A stretch of DNA of 64,000 nucleotides from Entomortierella parvispora (GCA_963573315.1 OY752140.1:4092001-4156000), one strand, 5' to 3'; shown: positions 30,156-42,783, numbered from the stretch's first letter. Program-made: numbers and translations. The notes: generated from the sequence alone by a model not told the origin.

Positions 30156-33100
30156 ATGTTCAGTTCTTCTTCCGGTCCTGCCTTGACCGAGAACGCCCGT
30201 CGCCCCGATGCGGGAGGCACGCTCGGTAGTAAAGTTGAAGTGAGAGCCAACTTTTTTGCTATCAAAAAGGTCCGTCTTTTTTGCTTACTGAGAGAGCAGT
30301 TGGCTACAGGGCATATTCAGGCGTAAGGTGTACAGTGCAATGAACCTGACGCGTCACGCATGGACCATTGCATTGCATTTGCTTATGAATAGCTCCAAGT
30401 CGACACCATTTGGCATTACGATGTCTCCATCACTCCAGAAATTGAGGACAAGACCAAGATTCGCAGGGTAGGAACAGCGCTACAAAACAACACTTGCTCG
30501 GAGCCTCGTTTCCATTTAAGGCACCATGAGCTGATATGGCTTTTGATGCCATGCCACGACTATTATTTCCTTCATGCTTCCTCCATAGCTCTGGAAGGTG
30601 ATCGAAAGGATCCCTGAACTAGCCGAAAATAAGGTCGTTTTTGATGGCAAATGCAACGCCTATGCTGCCCAGGAGCTTGGTTTTGTCAAGTTGACGCACA
30701 AGATTGATCTCCCAGACGTAGATGCAAGCCAGTCAACTCCCCAGCTTCTTAAAGGCGCCATAGGCCCCGCAAACACCGCCTCCGGTACTCCAAAATCGGG
30801 TCCTGGTGCTGCAAAGTTTGGTCCGGGCACTGGAAAACCTGGGCCTGGCACTGCTCAGTCTGTTCCCGGACGCGATCAGAGAAGGAACGAGTTTACAGTC
30901 AAGTTCAGTCGTGTCGCAACCATCGAGCTGGAAGAACTTCATCGCTTTCTGCGACGCGAAGGGCCTATTACTCCCTCGTGTTATCAAGCAATTCAAGGTA
31001 CGTGTTGTTGGAAATGCTTTTGTGTTTATTTTCTCGTGTAATAGCTAAATAATGGTCTTCCTTGTTGTTGTAGCTTTCAACATCGTGTTGACACACAAGC
31101 TGTCGGGAAAGATGGAGTCACACGGCCGCTCAGTCTTCCATTCTGGGGGTGCAGAGGATCTCGGAGGTGGGATCCAGCGATGGAACGGCGCCTTCCAGTC
31201 TGTTCGAGCCGGGCAGGACAAGCTCTTTGCTAACATTGACATTGCGAACACGGCCTTTTTCAAGGGAGGAAAAGTCGAGGACTTGATGGTGGAGCTTAAG
31301 CGTAATGCCCGCGGTCCAGCTGACCTCAGTCGATTGAATCTCGTTGATTTCAAGAAGTTCCACAAGCACTTCAAAGGTTTGCCCTTCACTGTTTCCCATC
31401 GCGGCCCTGATTTCAAGAGGCGGATCAAAAAAGTCTCCGAGATCAGCATGAAGAGAGCACAGGACATCACCTTTGATCAGGAGCTGAACGATGGCTCAAA
31501 GAAGGCGGTGACCATCCCACAGTACTACGACGCCGCCTACTCGCTCAAACTTCGCTATCCATTCCTGCCTTGTGTCGGAGTGAAGGGCAAGGATGGAAAG
31601 ATGATATACTTTCCCGCCGAGATCTGTGAGATTGTTCCCGGTAGACGCTACAAGAAGAAGGTGAACCTCGTTTTATGAACCGGAAATCGATTCTTTATGT
31701 TGAACATCCTCACGCTAATCTTCATTTCGAATATTCAGTTGGATCCAGACCAGACTTCACGAATGATCAAGGGTACTACACTTAGACCTGCAGATCGTGC
31801 GAGGAGAATCGAACAATTATTTCCACTCTTGGATCATGAGCGCGATGAGTACATGAAGAGCTTCAAGTTGGAGGTTTCCAAGGACATGGAGGTAGTTCCT
31901 GCTCGAATCCTGCCTGCGCCCCCGATTGAATTCAGGGGGAGGTATGAGGAGCCATCTCAAGGCAGTTGGAAGGTAATCTATCGTCAATTTTGTATCGATT
32001 ACCTGATGACAGAAACTTACATGTTACTCATTATTAGCTTGGCAAGTTTCACAAAGGTGCGACCCTTTCTTCTTATGGCATTCTCGTCTTTGAAAGCGAA
32101 GCGTAAGACCTTGTCTCTTAATATGTTCGCACCTACAGCCAGCACTGAAAGTTTTCAACTAATTTTATTTTACAACACTTTCTAGGAATCTTGCCGAGGC
32201 GCGAGTGAGAAATTTTGTCCGAATCCTCTCGCAGACTTTGGCGGAGAAAGGTATTACATTGGTAATGACAAAAAAACGTTTGAAGCACATACAATGACTC
32301 TTTTACTAAGGACTTCATTGTCTTTCCAGGGATGCCTGTGCCTATGACAGCTCCACCGATCATGTACGGCCAAGTTGGGAATGTCGAGTGTAGCGTGGAC
32401 GCAATGCGCTCCCTAATCGTTAGGCATTGCGGCGGTGGGCCCCCACAACGTAAGCCACTTTACATCTTAAGGCCTATTGATCCCATTTATGAAAATAGAG
32501 GTGCTAACCGGTCCTTCAATCGTCTATTCCAGTTATTCTGGTTATCTTGCCTGGTGAAGGAGGCATGTATCCAGACCTCAAGGCCTACTGCGAGACAACT
32601 GGAGCAGGCATTATGACTCAGTGCATGCGCTCCGACAAAGCTACGCAGGAAGACTACAAGCTGAAGCAGTACTGCATCATGCTCGGGTTGAAGATCAATG
32701 TCAAGGTACACCAACAAGACTCTATATTTGCCTCTGGGAAAATGTGCTGACAAGAGTTTCAACGTTTCTATCAACTTAGCTTGGTGGATGTAATTCTGTC
32801 CTGAAAAATGGTGTCAAATTCTTGACAGAGCAGCCAACCATCATCTTTGGAGCGGATGTAACCCATCCTGCCCCTGGAGAGAATCGTCAGTCAATCGTGG
32901 CTGTGGTGGCTTCTATGGATGTCGTTGGCTTCCAATTCTCTGGCAGGATCAAAGTACAGGAAGGCGGCCAAGAGGTGATTGACGGACTGAGGGATCTCGT
33001 ACATGAGCTCTTGTTGGCTTTCCAGCGCCAGGTCCGTAAGCTACCGGCTAGAATCCTCTTTTATCGCGATGGTGTGTCGGAAGGCCAATATGCAGATATT

Positions 33101-34110
33101 CTCGACAAGGAGTTCAAGGCGGTCAAGGAAGCGTGTCGCCAAATTGATGGTACGAATGCTTACCCGTCATGTATATATATATCCTGTGCTTTGGAAGCAA
33201 GCCGTCCTGATATCCCTCTTTCCTTTTGGATATCAAATAGAAAAATATGACCCTCCGACGACTTTTTGTGTGGTGAAGAAGCGCCACCATGCTCGATTCT
33301 TCCCCATGGTGAGGAACAACCCTGAGCAACAGCAGCAAGCTGGATCCACGCAGCAAAATCGCCCAGCTTTCCAGCAAGGCCGTCCTCCCTTCCAGCAAGG
33401 TCGCCCCCCTTTCCAGCAGGGTCGTCCACCGTTCCAGCAAGGTCAAGGTCGTCCTCCATTTCAGCAAGGTCGTCCTCCATTTCAACAAGGTCGTCCTCCT
33501 TTCCAGCAAGGCCGTCCACCGTTTCAACAGGGTCGTCCCCCTTTCCAACAAAACGACCCTAACGTTGACCGATCGGGTAATTGCGTGGCTGGAACGATTA
33601 TCGATACTGTCATCACCCATCCAACCGAGTTTGATTTCTGTAAGTTGTCTTTCTTGAGTTATCATTTTCGGATCTATACTCGTTTCTGACAATAGTACTT
33701 TCGTGCTCACCTATAGATCTCCAGAGTCACGCCGGTATTCAGGGAACGTCTCGTCCTACCCTGTACCATATTCTGTTGGATGAGAACAAGTTCTCGTCGG
33801 ATGGGTTCCAAGAGTTGACTTACCAGCTATGCCATACCTATTCTCGCTGCCCAAAGGCAGTCAGCATTGTCCCTGCTGTGTACTATGCTCACTTGCTGGC
33901 GTACCGCGCCCGACATTACCAGGGGAACGAATTCTCGGACACGGCAAGTTCTGCCAGTGGCGGTTATGGACCGACATTCCAGACGTCGGTAAGTCTCTTT
34001 TTTTGCTACTTTGCCGTATTGGTAGATCGATATCCATCCGATTTGGTTAACAAAGTGCGCGTTGATTTATGTGATAGAGCGGGATCTTGAACAACATGTA
34101 CTTTGTGTAG
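30156..34110 (+). CDS. Argonaute protein 1 (QDE-2/AGO-like) with a PIWI-loop repeat insertion
   Basis: Argonaute binds small RNAs and cleaves complementary transcripts in RNA silencing. I traced 13 exons that sum to 2916 bases, or 971 residues: 30156-30269, 30393-30467, 30589-30997, 31074-31660, 31739-31972, 32039-32102, 32185-32250, 32330-32449, 32533-32705, 32780-33149, 33241-33639, 33717-33988 and 34078-34110. The order is N domain with a Gly/Pro-rich linker ([15 protein letters not shown]), DUF1785/linker-1, PAZ ([13 protein letters not shown]), MID and PIWI. The slicer tetrad is complete: Asp in [12 protein letters not shown], Glu in GGQEVIDGL, Asp in [10 protein letters not shown] and His in [13 protein letters not shown]. 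It ends in MYFV, as Argonautes typically do. Between RHHARFFP and the SGNCVAGT strand lies a Gln/Pro-rich insertion with eight GRPPFQQ repeats, absent from the paralogue at 43-47 kb. No frame damage is seen. Confidence 0.93.
33361..33552 (+). repeat. 21-base tandem array encoding GRPPFQQ repeats
   Basis: Eight perfect GRPPFQQ heptapeptides preceded by one variant (RPAFQQ) are encoded by 21-base units. A GQ dipeptide interrupts the array after the third perfect copy. The units differ at synonymous positions, so the peptide has been kept while the DNA has drifted. They lie within exon 11 of Argonaute 1, roughly residues 778-841. Confidence 0.95.
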
Positions 34111-34646
34111 GATGACTCTGCCTATGTTTACGCGACTTGCCGTTCGATCTGCGATCGGCAGAGACATGGTAAAGAGTCTCAATCGAAGTTTTGTGCCCTC
34201 AACACCCCAACAACACCTCAGCAACACCTCAACAGCCCCTCAGTGACACTTTTACTCTGGCCCGTCTTTTTAGAATAAAGAGGAGGGTGCGATGGATGTG
34301 TCGAGTCCTTTCTGTTTGTTTGTCGGAGCGAGGAAAGGGGAGCCGGCAGATGGGCCAAAGAGAGAGAGAGAAAAGGGGAGCCGTGGGATCTGGTACGTTG
34401 GCCAGTCATTCATGGCATTTGTGCGGGGATCGGAAATTTATTTTGATGGTGACTCAAGCTGAGTGGAGGAGATAAACGGCCAGTGGTGAAAAGGAGGGTG
34501 CAACTTTTCTTCTTTCTTCTCCTTTTCATTGCATTCCACTCTCGCCATTCAACGTTGAAAGTGTGCTCGTTCCTTCCTACGACCCTCATTTCTTCTCTTC
34601 ATTCCCCTTTGTCTCCCACCTATTCATTCATTTATTCTAGCCAGTC
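34111..34646 (+). other. Intergenic between Argonaute 1 and HIS7
   Basis: This 536-base stretch contains a CA-rich segment with repeated CAACACC/CAACAACACCTC motifs (34200-34245), a GA-rich segment (34325-34380) and a CT-rich leader before HIS7 (34500-34640). No gene is seen. Confidence 0.5.
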
Positions 34647-36584
34647 ATGCCCGGTACATACCTCCTCGACTATGGTGCTGGCAACGTCCGGAGTTTAGTC
34701 AACGCTGTCAAGAAGCTTGGCCACGACATCACGTACGTCAAGGACCCTTCCGATATCCTCAAAGCCGATGTAAGCAAAACACCCATCTCAAAGAAACCCT
34801 CCCAGACAGAGACTTGAGTGTTGTTTATTATCTTGCCAGACCCTTTTTTACCTTGTTTTCAACTCGTTTGCTGGTCTTCGGAGATTTATTTGAAAATTAT
34901 CCCATCTTGTTTTTCTCTCTCGCTCTCTCCCCCCTCCTGCTAACATTCTTCATTTTTCAACTGACAATAGAAACTCATCTTCCCAGGGGTGGGAGCCTTT
35001 GGTAGTGCCATGACATCTCTCCACACAAAAGGATACGCAGAGCCCTTGAAGAAATACCTCTCGTTGAACAAGCCCTTCATGGGTATTTGTGTAGGCATGC
35101 AGACTCTCTTTGAAGGATCAGACGAAAGCCCCTCGGTCCCTGGTCTGGGCATCATTCCCGGAAAGGTCACGTTGTTTGATTCGACCACGAAGGCTGTCCC
35201 TCACATGGGTTGGAACACGGCCCGTTCGATCCAAGGACCTCAACGAGCTCTGGATTGTGGATTGGAAGCCGACCGCGCTTATTACTTTGTTCATTCATTC
35301 GCAGTCCCCTTCCTGGAAGGATCTGTGGAGGCCAAGGAATGGTGTTTGACGTCGACTCAGTACGGTGACCAGGTCTTTATCTCGTCCATCCGGAGAGGCA
35401 ACATCTTTTGCACCCAATTCCATCCTGAAAAGTCTGGATTCGCAGGCGTGAATGTCTTGAAGGCTTTCTTGGACGGTGGAGCGGCAAAAGGAGCAGAAGC
35501 GGATCTGGCGATTCTGGAACAAAACCGACAGCAACCCCAGACTTTGGTCCCAGGAGCCCTGTCGATTCTCACACCTACTTTTGTCCCCGAGCCTTCGGCC
35601 GATGGCTTCACGAAAAGAATTGTGGCGTGCTTGGATGTGCGAGCGAACGATCAAGGGGATTTGGTGGTGACTAAAGGTGATCAGTACGATGTCCGTGAGC
35701 AAAGTCAGGATGAGAACGGGAAGGGAGATGTCCGCAACTTGGGGAAACCTGTCGAATTGGCAAGACGGTACTTTGAGGAAGGTGCAGATGAGATTACCTT
35801 CTTGAACATTACCTCGTTCAGAAACTGCCCTTTGTTGGACATGCCCATGTTGGAGGTCTTGCGTCGCGCGTCGGAAACAGTGTTTGTGCCCTTGACCATC
35901 GGAGGCGGTATCAAGGATGTGGTCGATCCCGATGGTAAATTGCACCCGGCTTTGGAGGTCGCTGGAGAGTACTTTAGAAACGGAGCTGATAAGGTCTCGA
36001 TTGGTTCCGATGCTGTCTATGCCGCGGAAAAGTTTTACGCCTTGGGTGGTAAGGGTGATGGCACCAGCGCCATTGAGACAATTGCTCACGCTTATGGATC
36101 CCAGGCGGTCGTGATCTCGGTCGATCCCAAGAAGGTCTATGTGAACTCTCCTTCCGATACCACTCACCATGTGATCGAGCCCGCTCAATTGGGCCCTAAC
36201 GGAGAGCGGTACTGCTGGTACCAATGTACAGTCAGTGGAGGACGTGAGGGTCGCGACTTGGATGTGCGTCAGTTGGTGATTGCTTGCCAGGCTTTGGGTG
36301 CGGGCGAGATCTTGCTCAACTCGATGGATCAGGATGGTATGAAGCAAGGGTATGATCTGGCCTTGATCCAGGACGTGCGCGATGCCATCCGCATCCCCGT
36401 CATTGCTTCCAGTGGCGCCGGATCCCCCCAGCATTTCGTCGACGTGTTTGAGAAGACGGGCGTGGAGGCTGCTCTCGCCGCCGGTATCTTCCACAGGAGA
36501 GAGGTTCCTCTCGAGTCTGTCAAGGACACCTTGAAACAGAGCGGGATCCGGATCCGAAACGTGGATGCCCCCTTGGCTGTTTAA
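34647..36584 (+). CDS. HIS7: Imidazole glycerol phosphate synthase, HisH-HisF fusion
   Basis: This makes imidazole glycerol phosphate and AICAR in histidine biosynthesis, with ammonia passed from the glutaminase to the cyclase half. Two exons (34647-34769 and 34971-36584) join in frame to 578 residues, close to the yeast length. The N-terminal glutaminase has LLDYGAGNVRSL, FPGVGAFGSAM, the nucleophile Cys in FMGICVGMQ, and the His/Glu of the triad in QFHPEKSGF. The C-terminal cyclase barrel has the catalytic Asp in RIVACLDVRANDQG, EITFLNITSFR, VPLTIGGGIKDV, GADKVSIGSDAV, the second catalytic Asp in LLNSMDQDGM, and PVIASSGAGSPQHF. Fusion of HisH and HisF is normal in fungi and plants. All catalytic residues are present. 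It lies 536 bases downstream of Argonaute 1 on the same strand with no functional link apparent. Confidence 0.97.
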
Positions 36585-37376
36585 GCCCAACCCCACAAAA
36601 CCGGAAGGAAGGGGGTTTTCCACAGGATGGACCGAATTTCTACTTTCAATAATAATAATAAAAAAAAGCAATGATGGCATTGTAATTTTTTCTACCCATG
36701 ATTGACTTGTTTGTCTATAAAGGCTCGTCCACCTTTTTTGTTTTTATTGTTTTTTTTGAAGGGTCGTGAGAGTATGTATGGTAATGAAAGCAAAAAGCAT
36801 GAATACATGAGATGGTCATAACATGGGCGTAGGAGGATGTGGTGGAGGGTAAGAGTAAGAAGAAGAAAAAAAAAAAGAGCAAGCAAAGCAAGAACAAACA
36901 CAGTTCATGGGAAGGGGCGGTAAGGGGTAGCGTAACGGCCCAAAATACAAAGAATCGCATCATATTTGTCCTGATGGGAGAACAAGAGTCGAGGGATAGG
37001 ATTTTTGGAGGAATGCACTCGCGTTGGTGCGGAAGGGAAGGGCACAACCGGGAGGGAATAAAGTAGACGGGGGGGTTTCGTGACATGTTCCTTCCCGGCA
37101 ATGGGGTAAGCAGAATGTCATGAAAAGTGAAGGTCGTTAAAAAAATGGGGTTCCTAAAGACCGTGCGGTGAAGCTGGTTGATGTCGTTCGATAGTTGTGG
37201 TGTCTGTATATAGTTTCGACCGTGAGATGTACGGTACGTGCTTGATTGTTTTTTTTGCTGTGTGCAGAGTCTTGTTTTCTATGGACGCCATGTTACGTCC
37301 CCTGTGTCCTGTTTCCATGTCCTGTATTCGCTTTGCTTTTGCTTTTTTTTGTCTTTTTTTTCCATGAGAGATCGTC
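36585..37376. other. Convergent 3' region of HIS7 and the PI4P 5-kinase
   Basis: This 792-base stretch lies between two converging stop codons. AATAATAATAATAA near 36645 is a plausible HIS7 poly(A) signal. The rest is A/T-tract-rich, with an AAGAAGAAGAAAAAAAAAA run near 36855. No coding region is supported. Confidence 0.5.
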
Positions 37377-38854
37377 TTACTCCGAATGAGGATGAGCCTG
37401 TAGAGCAGGAAGTACATCATGATTCACACGAAGGGCATGGATCATGAAGCTCAAGAAACGTGATGCGTACTCTCTTGGGTTGACAGACGAGATTGCATGC
37501 TGTGAAAGAAAAAAAGGGCGGGGTAAGTTTCGATGGTTATCATTGCCTGGAATTCAAACCCAAAGGAATTTCGTCCGCTTTTTTCTTACCTTGTCTTGGC
37601 TCATACTCTTCCAGTAGTGCTCAATCTTTTTCACGTAGTTGTAAGGTGTCAAGATGTCGATAATACCGAGGTAGTAGAGATCCTGACCACGTTCGTTCTG
37701 CTCATTGGTCGACAACAGTCCTCCATCATCCGCGTAAAAGATGCAATGTCGACGTTCTGAGAAGGAGTCTGACGGTAGTGTTGACGGTCCTAGTGCCTGT
37801 GGATCTGACACCTTTACTGCCATCCTGAGTGCGTTTACTTTGCTCTCTCGCTTGTCCCTTCTTGACGGTTCTCGTACCAATTGCTTGGATGTATCCGGCT
37901 ATAGAAAACAATTGACAACAGTAACAGAAAATTAGCACTAATCTCACAAGTGTTTGGCCCAACTACCACAAGTGACGATAGCAACAAGGGAGGAGAAGAA
38001 GGAAGAGGAAGAGGGGAGAGGTTCTTACGTGGAACACCTTGAGGGTGTTGTCTCGAATATTATCCCTGTTTCCACGCTCAATATCATGAATACCAATCAA
38101 AAGACTGTAATCCATGATGTTGAGTCGCGCCAAGAGCTCGACATCCCGTTTGATCTGTTCCACAAACAAATGTCGCTTCTCGGGACCCAACTCCAGTTTA
38201 CGATTCCTGTTGACCCAGTTGAGATCCTTTTGAGTCGCCCTTGGGTTGTTGTGTAGCTCCTCGTCACTGATGGCTCGTCCCAAGGTTGAACCCTTCAAGT
38301 CGTATGTTTCGTGGATATCTCTGTTGGGAGGGAAGACGTTACCCATGACCACAAAATGAATCTTGCGGCCATGTGGCAGTTTCACACGATGCAATCCAAA
38401 GAAGCGACAAAGCAGCGTATGAGGATTTTGTTTAACATGCTAAGAAAAGAGGATTGATAAAAGATGACATTAATATAGGTCGATCGTGTACTATTTCATA
38501 TACTCGGGCTAACCAGAAACAAAACAAAACAAAAAAAGGACGGGGTGGTACGTACGTTGAAGTAATCCTTGAGGATCTTTCTCATAAACTTGTGCTCAGC
38601 ATGGTGTATTGTCTTGATGATGAAACGGTAATCCTGTGAAAAGTAAAAGAAACTTCCACTCTTTCCGGGGGATCCCAGTTCCGAGAGAATGTACTTGCTT
38701 GTCAGTGACACCTAAAACCAAAACCAAAAGGAATAACTGGTGAGTGACATTATTCTCCAAGGTTAACAGTTTTTTTTGGTGCGGCTGTGCCCAGGTACAC
38801 ATGGCTCCATCAAAAGGAGAAAGTTGTGGCTCTCCAGGACTAGAGAGACTCCTG

Positions 38855-38891
<37 letters not shown>

Positions 38892-41728
38892 CTTTTTTGC
38901 CTGCACGACCCCACTCTTTGTCTGGGAAATTAAATTCGAGAAAGAGATATGCCCGTCCCAATCGAAATAGATATTCATGCCCAAACATAAAAATAGCTCT
39001 CCATGGTCGTGACCATCGTGATGTCTTTCCAATTGCTCGGCAGGGTTGAGTCAATTCTTCATATCACGCGTGGATTAAGCGCCACCACAGCCATCATATG
39101 TAAGGCTGTTCCCGTGCAGTTCGCCTTGGCGAGGTACTGTCTCTGATCAGTCATCGATTGTTGGTCATGGATTGTTGGATCCTGGGCTGGGGTGTGGGCT
39201 CAAAATCATTCCTGCTTGTCCAACCTAAACGGACTGCGTCTGATCCAAAACATGATGCTCTCTCCCTTTCTCTCTCTGTCTCTATCCCATGCCCTCGATC
39301 CATCGCCCCGAACAATAATCCCCAAGCTGATCTGCTTGACTGTGAAGGGTATGGGGTGTGAGGGGTCTTACCAAGTAATCCGAGGCGTCGATGTGAAAGT
39401 CTTCCCGAAGATGGCGGAAAACCCAGGGAGCGTAGTCCTTGAACTTGAAGTCGTACTTTGAGGATGGTGTCAGCTCGTTACCAGTACTATTCAAAGAGTC
39501 GGAAGAATAGTAGCAGAATGAACAAAGTTAAAACGGAGGTTCTCGCGTCATTCGATAATAAAATGATCAGTGTCACACTTACATATCAAAGGCTAGTTTG
39601 TGGGCCGAGGTAAAGTCCTCGTCCACCAAGGCACGTTGAGGTTTGGCATTGCATCGGGACACCTGGAAACACAAAAAAACAAAGGAAAAGGAGTAGAGGT
39701 GTCAGCCCCAGTGGCCATCTCTCTGCGAACACAAGAACAAAAAAAAAAAAAGGAGAGAAAAGGACTTACACTGACACGGATACCCGTCAACATGTTGTAC
39801 ATCAACACATAGTTGACGTGATCCTCGCCAATACGAGTACCGATGAGGACCCTATCATTGTCATCGTCCTTTTTCCGCTTGGCAGACATGCGCCTGCTGC
39901 TGTTCTTCTTCAATGCGTCCATCCTGCTTCGATACGCCTCTTCGAGCTCGTCCATCTCCATTTCATCATCGGACCGTTGAAATGAAGTGGACGCCAAGTC
40001 GGCAGAGTATGTGTTTCGGCGGTAGATCTGCTTTCGTCGTACACGACCCGAGCTCTCTCCCTGGGCCTCCTGAACCTGTGATGACTGGTGCCGGGCCGAG
40101 GAAGACGAAGTGGGAGAATCCCCAAGCAAGAGCGATCCAGTATGGACCCTGCGGACGTCCATCGTGGAGGCGCGTGTTGGGGGGCCATAGGCCGTGGGCG
40201 AGTTGTGTCTCGATTGTTGGTACCCACCACCTGCACCAGACGCACCGTCTCCAGTCAGGACAGACGCGTTGGGTCTCGGACTGTACTGACGGTGCTGTTG
40301 TTGTGGTGACGCTGTTTCTTCAAACGGAGGCTGTTGCTGTTGCAGTTGTGGCTGTTGCAGTTGTTGTTGTTGTTCTTGTTGTTGTTGCTGTTGCTCCAAG
40401 AGAGGGAGAGCGTTCAGGTCCTGAGCAAAACTTTGTGACAGAGCTCCAGAGGGCGCGGTGTGCGAGGGTATTGGCAGAGCTGCAAGCGTGGTCATGGTGG
40501 CAAGCGTCGACGAGACGTCGGTGATCTTTGTGGGCGCGTAGCTCGATGGGCGTGGGCGGTTGACAGGGGTGCTGATCATCGAAGACGTCGTGGAGGTGGA
40601 GGGCCGTGGCGACGCCGAGAGAGCTGCAAGTGCATATTCAATAGGCGTTGGCTGAGCTGTGGCAGAAATCGGGACCATTGAAATGGACGAGGCAGGCGAG
40701 GAGATGGACGACGAGGTGGGCTTGGAGGAGGCAGTGGCGGTCGAGGTCTCTGTCGCGCTCAGGGTTGGCGAGGGCTCGAGGGCAAATGTCGTTGGTCTGC
40801 TGTAATCAAGTGGTGCCTGACCTTGGGCCTGACCGTGTGCCTGTTGTGCAGGCAGTGTTGGATGTGGTTGAGGCAGGAGCTCTGGAGAATACTGCAGATG
40901 TTGGTGTTGTTGAGAAAAGTAGTGTCCGCTGACTGAACCATCCGGCGTGAGCGAGGAGAAGCGCGCAGGATAGGCCTGGCCAGGAGAGTTACCGGGACTA
41001 GAGTCAGGGGCAGCAGCAGCAAGTTGTGGGGGAGAAGGTGGGGGGGACGCTGGCCCGTCCTGAAAGGCATGGCCGGCCTGCAACTGCGAGGCTTGGTTCT
41101 TTGGCGAGAGTGAGGATATCCTTGGTGGGGTCATTGGGGTATGCAAGGATGATGTGGGCTGTGCAGTAACAGAGGTGACGGTAGCAAAAGTCGACGCAAC
41201 AGAGGCAGCAGAGGCAGTTGGGCCAGTTGCGGCTGCTGGTCCCAGCCGTGTCGCCGATGACGGCAAGAGCTGTTCCTGAAAGGCTTGCGCGTGTTCGGGC
41301 GAGGATGAGGGCGAAGGAGCAGCAGTGTGGAAGCGGGCAATGGTGCCTGATGGCCAGGTGGGGGGATTGCTGCCAATGAATCCGCTACTGCTGACACTGC
41401 TGTTGTTGCTGATGTTATTGTTGTGGTTGGTCTGGGTGCCTTCAGAGATGAGCTGTATGCCGGCCTTGCGGGGACGGGCCATGATGGGAGAGGGTGCAAA
41501 AGAGTCGTGGTCCTGGTCCTGGTCTAGCTCACGCTCTGGATGGAAGCCATTGGACAGGTGGCCGTTCTGGGCGGGGGCAGCAAGGAGAAGGTCGTTGTAG
41601 AAGCCATTGGCGTTGTTGGACAGTTTGGAGGTCGAGGAGGATGCGGAGAGAGAGGGAGAGCTGGCGGTGTGCTGTGCAGAGTCAGGGACGGAGACTGAGG
41701 CAGAGGCAGAGAGCGTGGCAGTGTCCAT
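37377..41728 (-). CDS. MSS4: Phosphatidylinositol 4-phosphate 5-kinase (MSS4 type)
   Basis: This makes PI(4,5)P2 at the plasma membrane and acts on actin organisation and endocytosis. The start is at 41728 ([12 protein letters not shown]). The first exon of about 630 codons is a disordered Ser/Pro/Gln-rich region with a polyglutamine stretch near 40330-40395 and a basic segment before the kinase domain ([12 protein letters not shown]). The kinase core is spread over small exons: [36 protein letters not shown] with the ATP-binding lysine, [47 protein letters not shown] and [20 protein letters not shown], which includes the catalytic-metal Asp and the substrate-specifying activation loop. The final exon ends at 37377. 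The intron at about 38712-39371 holds a run of 36 T. Type I substrate features favour Mss4 over Fab1, which also lacks the FYVE/CCT parts here. Confidence 0.93.
38856..38891 (+). repeat. Run of 36 T (poly-A on the coding strand) in an intron
   Basis: This is the longest homopolymer in the window and lies inside the largest intron of the PI4P 5-kinase gene. No flanking target duplication or retroelement body was seen beside it. Confidence 0.9.
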
Positions 41729-42755
41729 GGGCAAATGTCGAGGGGGGAGGGGAGGGAAGGGAAGGAAGGAAGGAAGGGATCACTCGAGGATGAATGCGAG
41801 TGTGTGTCTGTGTGTGAATGGATCCAATGTGAAGTGTTGAATGAGGAAGAGGAGGAAGAGGAGGAAGAGAAGGGAAAGGGAGGAGAGGTGAATGTGCGGG
41901 GTGAAGACTAGAGATAAAAGAGTGAGAGAGAGATAAAGAGACAGCAAGGAGTGAAGCAAGGATTCAATCCAGTCCAGGTTGCAAGGACGTTGCAGCGGCG
42001 AATGGGGGGATGAGGAGAGGAGAGAAGGAGGGAAGGAAGGAAGGAAGGAAAGAATGAAGAATGAGGAATCAAGTGTGTGTGATTTGATGATCAGACAAGG
42101 AGAGAGGGAAAAGGAAAGGGAAAAGGGGAGCAGGAGGAGGAAGGAGGAAAGGGAAAAAAGAAAAGTAAGGACCGACAACACGGCCGACTGACGACAGTGG
42201 CAACACGCACAACCCGCTCCACTGGCAATCATACAAGGTTTGTCCTGGCTGGTACAGTAGCACTCGTCCTTGCTTCCGTCCTCCCTTCTTCCTTCCTTCC
42301 GTTCCTTCTTCCCTTCCCTTCCTTCTTTCCGCACGACTGACTGTGAGAGTACCGTCCTCTGCAGTACCTGTTCATGTTCCTGCTGGCTGGCTGTTGTTCT
42401 ATATCCATCCTTGCATGTTGTATTACACACAAACATATTTAATAATAACGCAAGAGCTCAACCTCATACATCCGTTCGTCCGTCCGTCCTCCAATTGACC
42501 CATCCGTCGGGTCCGTCCCTCTCTCACCCACTCTTGCTTTTGGACTGCGTGCGAGAGCACTCACCTCACCTCACTCACTCACTCCTGCTCACCTCGCCCA
42601 TCCCGGAAACGAGTTGAAGAGCTCTACTGGATCTAATACGTAAAAAAAGTACTCTTCCCTTGCCTTCCCTTCCCTTCCCTTCCTTCATTCTTTCGTCTTT
42701 GTCGTCATCCATCCTCCATTACTACTATCGCCGTCGTCATTGTTGTCGCTTTGTG

Positions 42756-42783
42756 TATCTATCTATCTATCTATCTATCTATG
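42756..42783 (+). repeat. TATC tetranucleotide microsatellite
   Basis: Seven consecutive TATC units lie in the intergenic region upstream of MSS4. Confidence 0.9.

Noticed and set aside
33361..33552. Regular short tandem units considered as a CRISPR-like array
   Set aside because: Units are contiguous without spacers, in frame, and encode a heptapeptide inside Argonaute 1.
35295..36680. 461-codon minus-strand open frame over HIS7
   Set aside because: It is antisense to an intact HIS7 with all catalytic motifs; the frame has no domain of its own.
38856..38891. Poly-T run considered as the tail of a processed retrocopy
   Set aside because: I found no coding or repeat body beside it and no target duplication.
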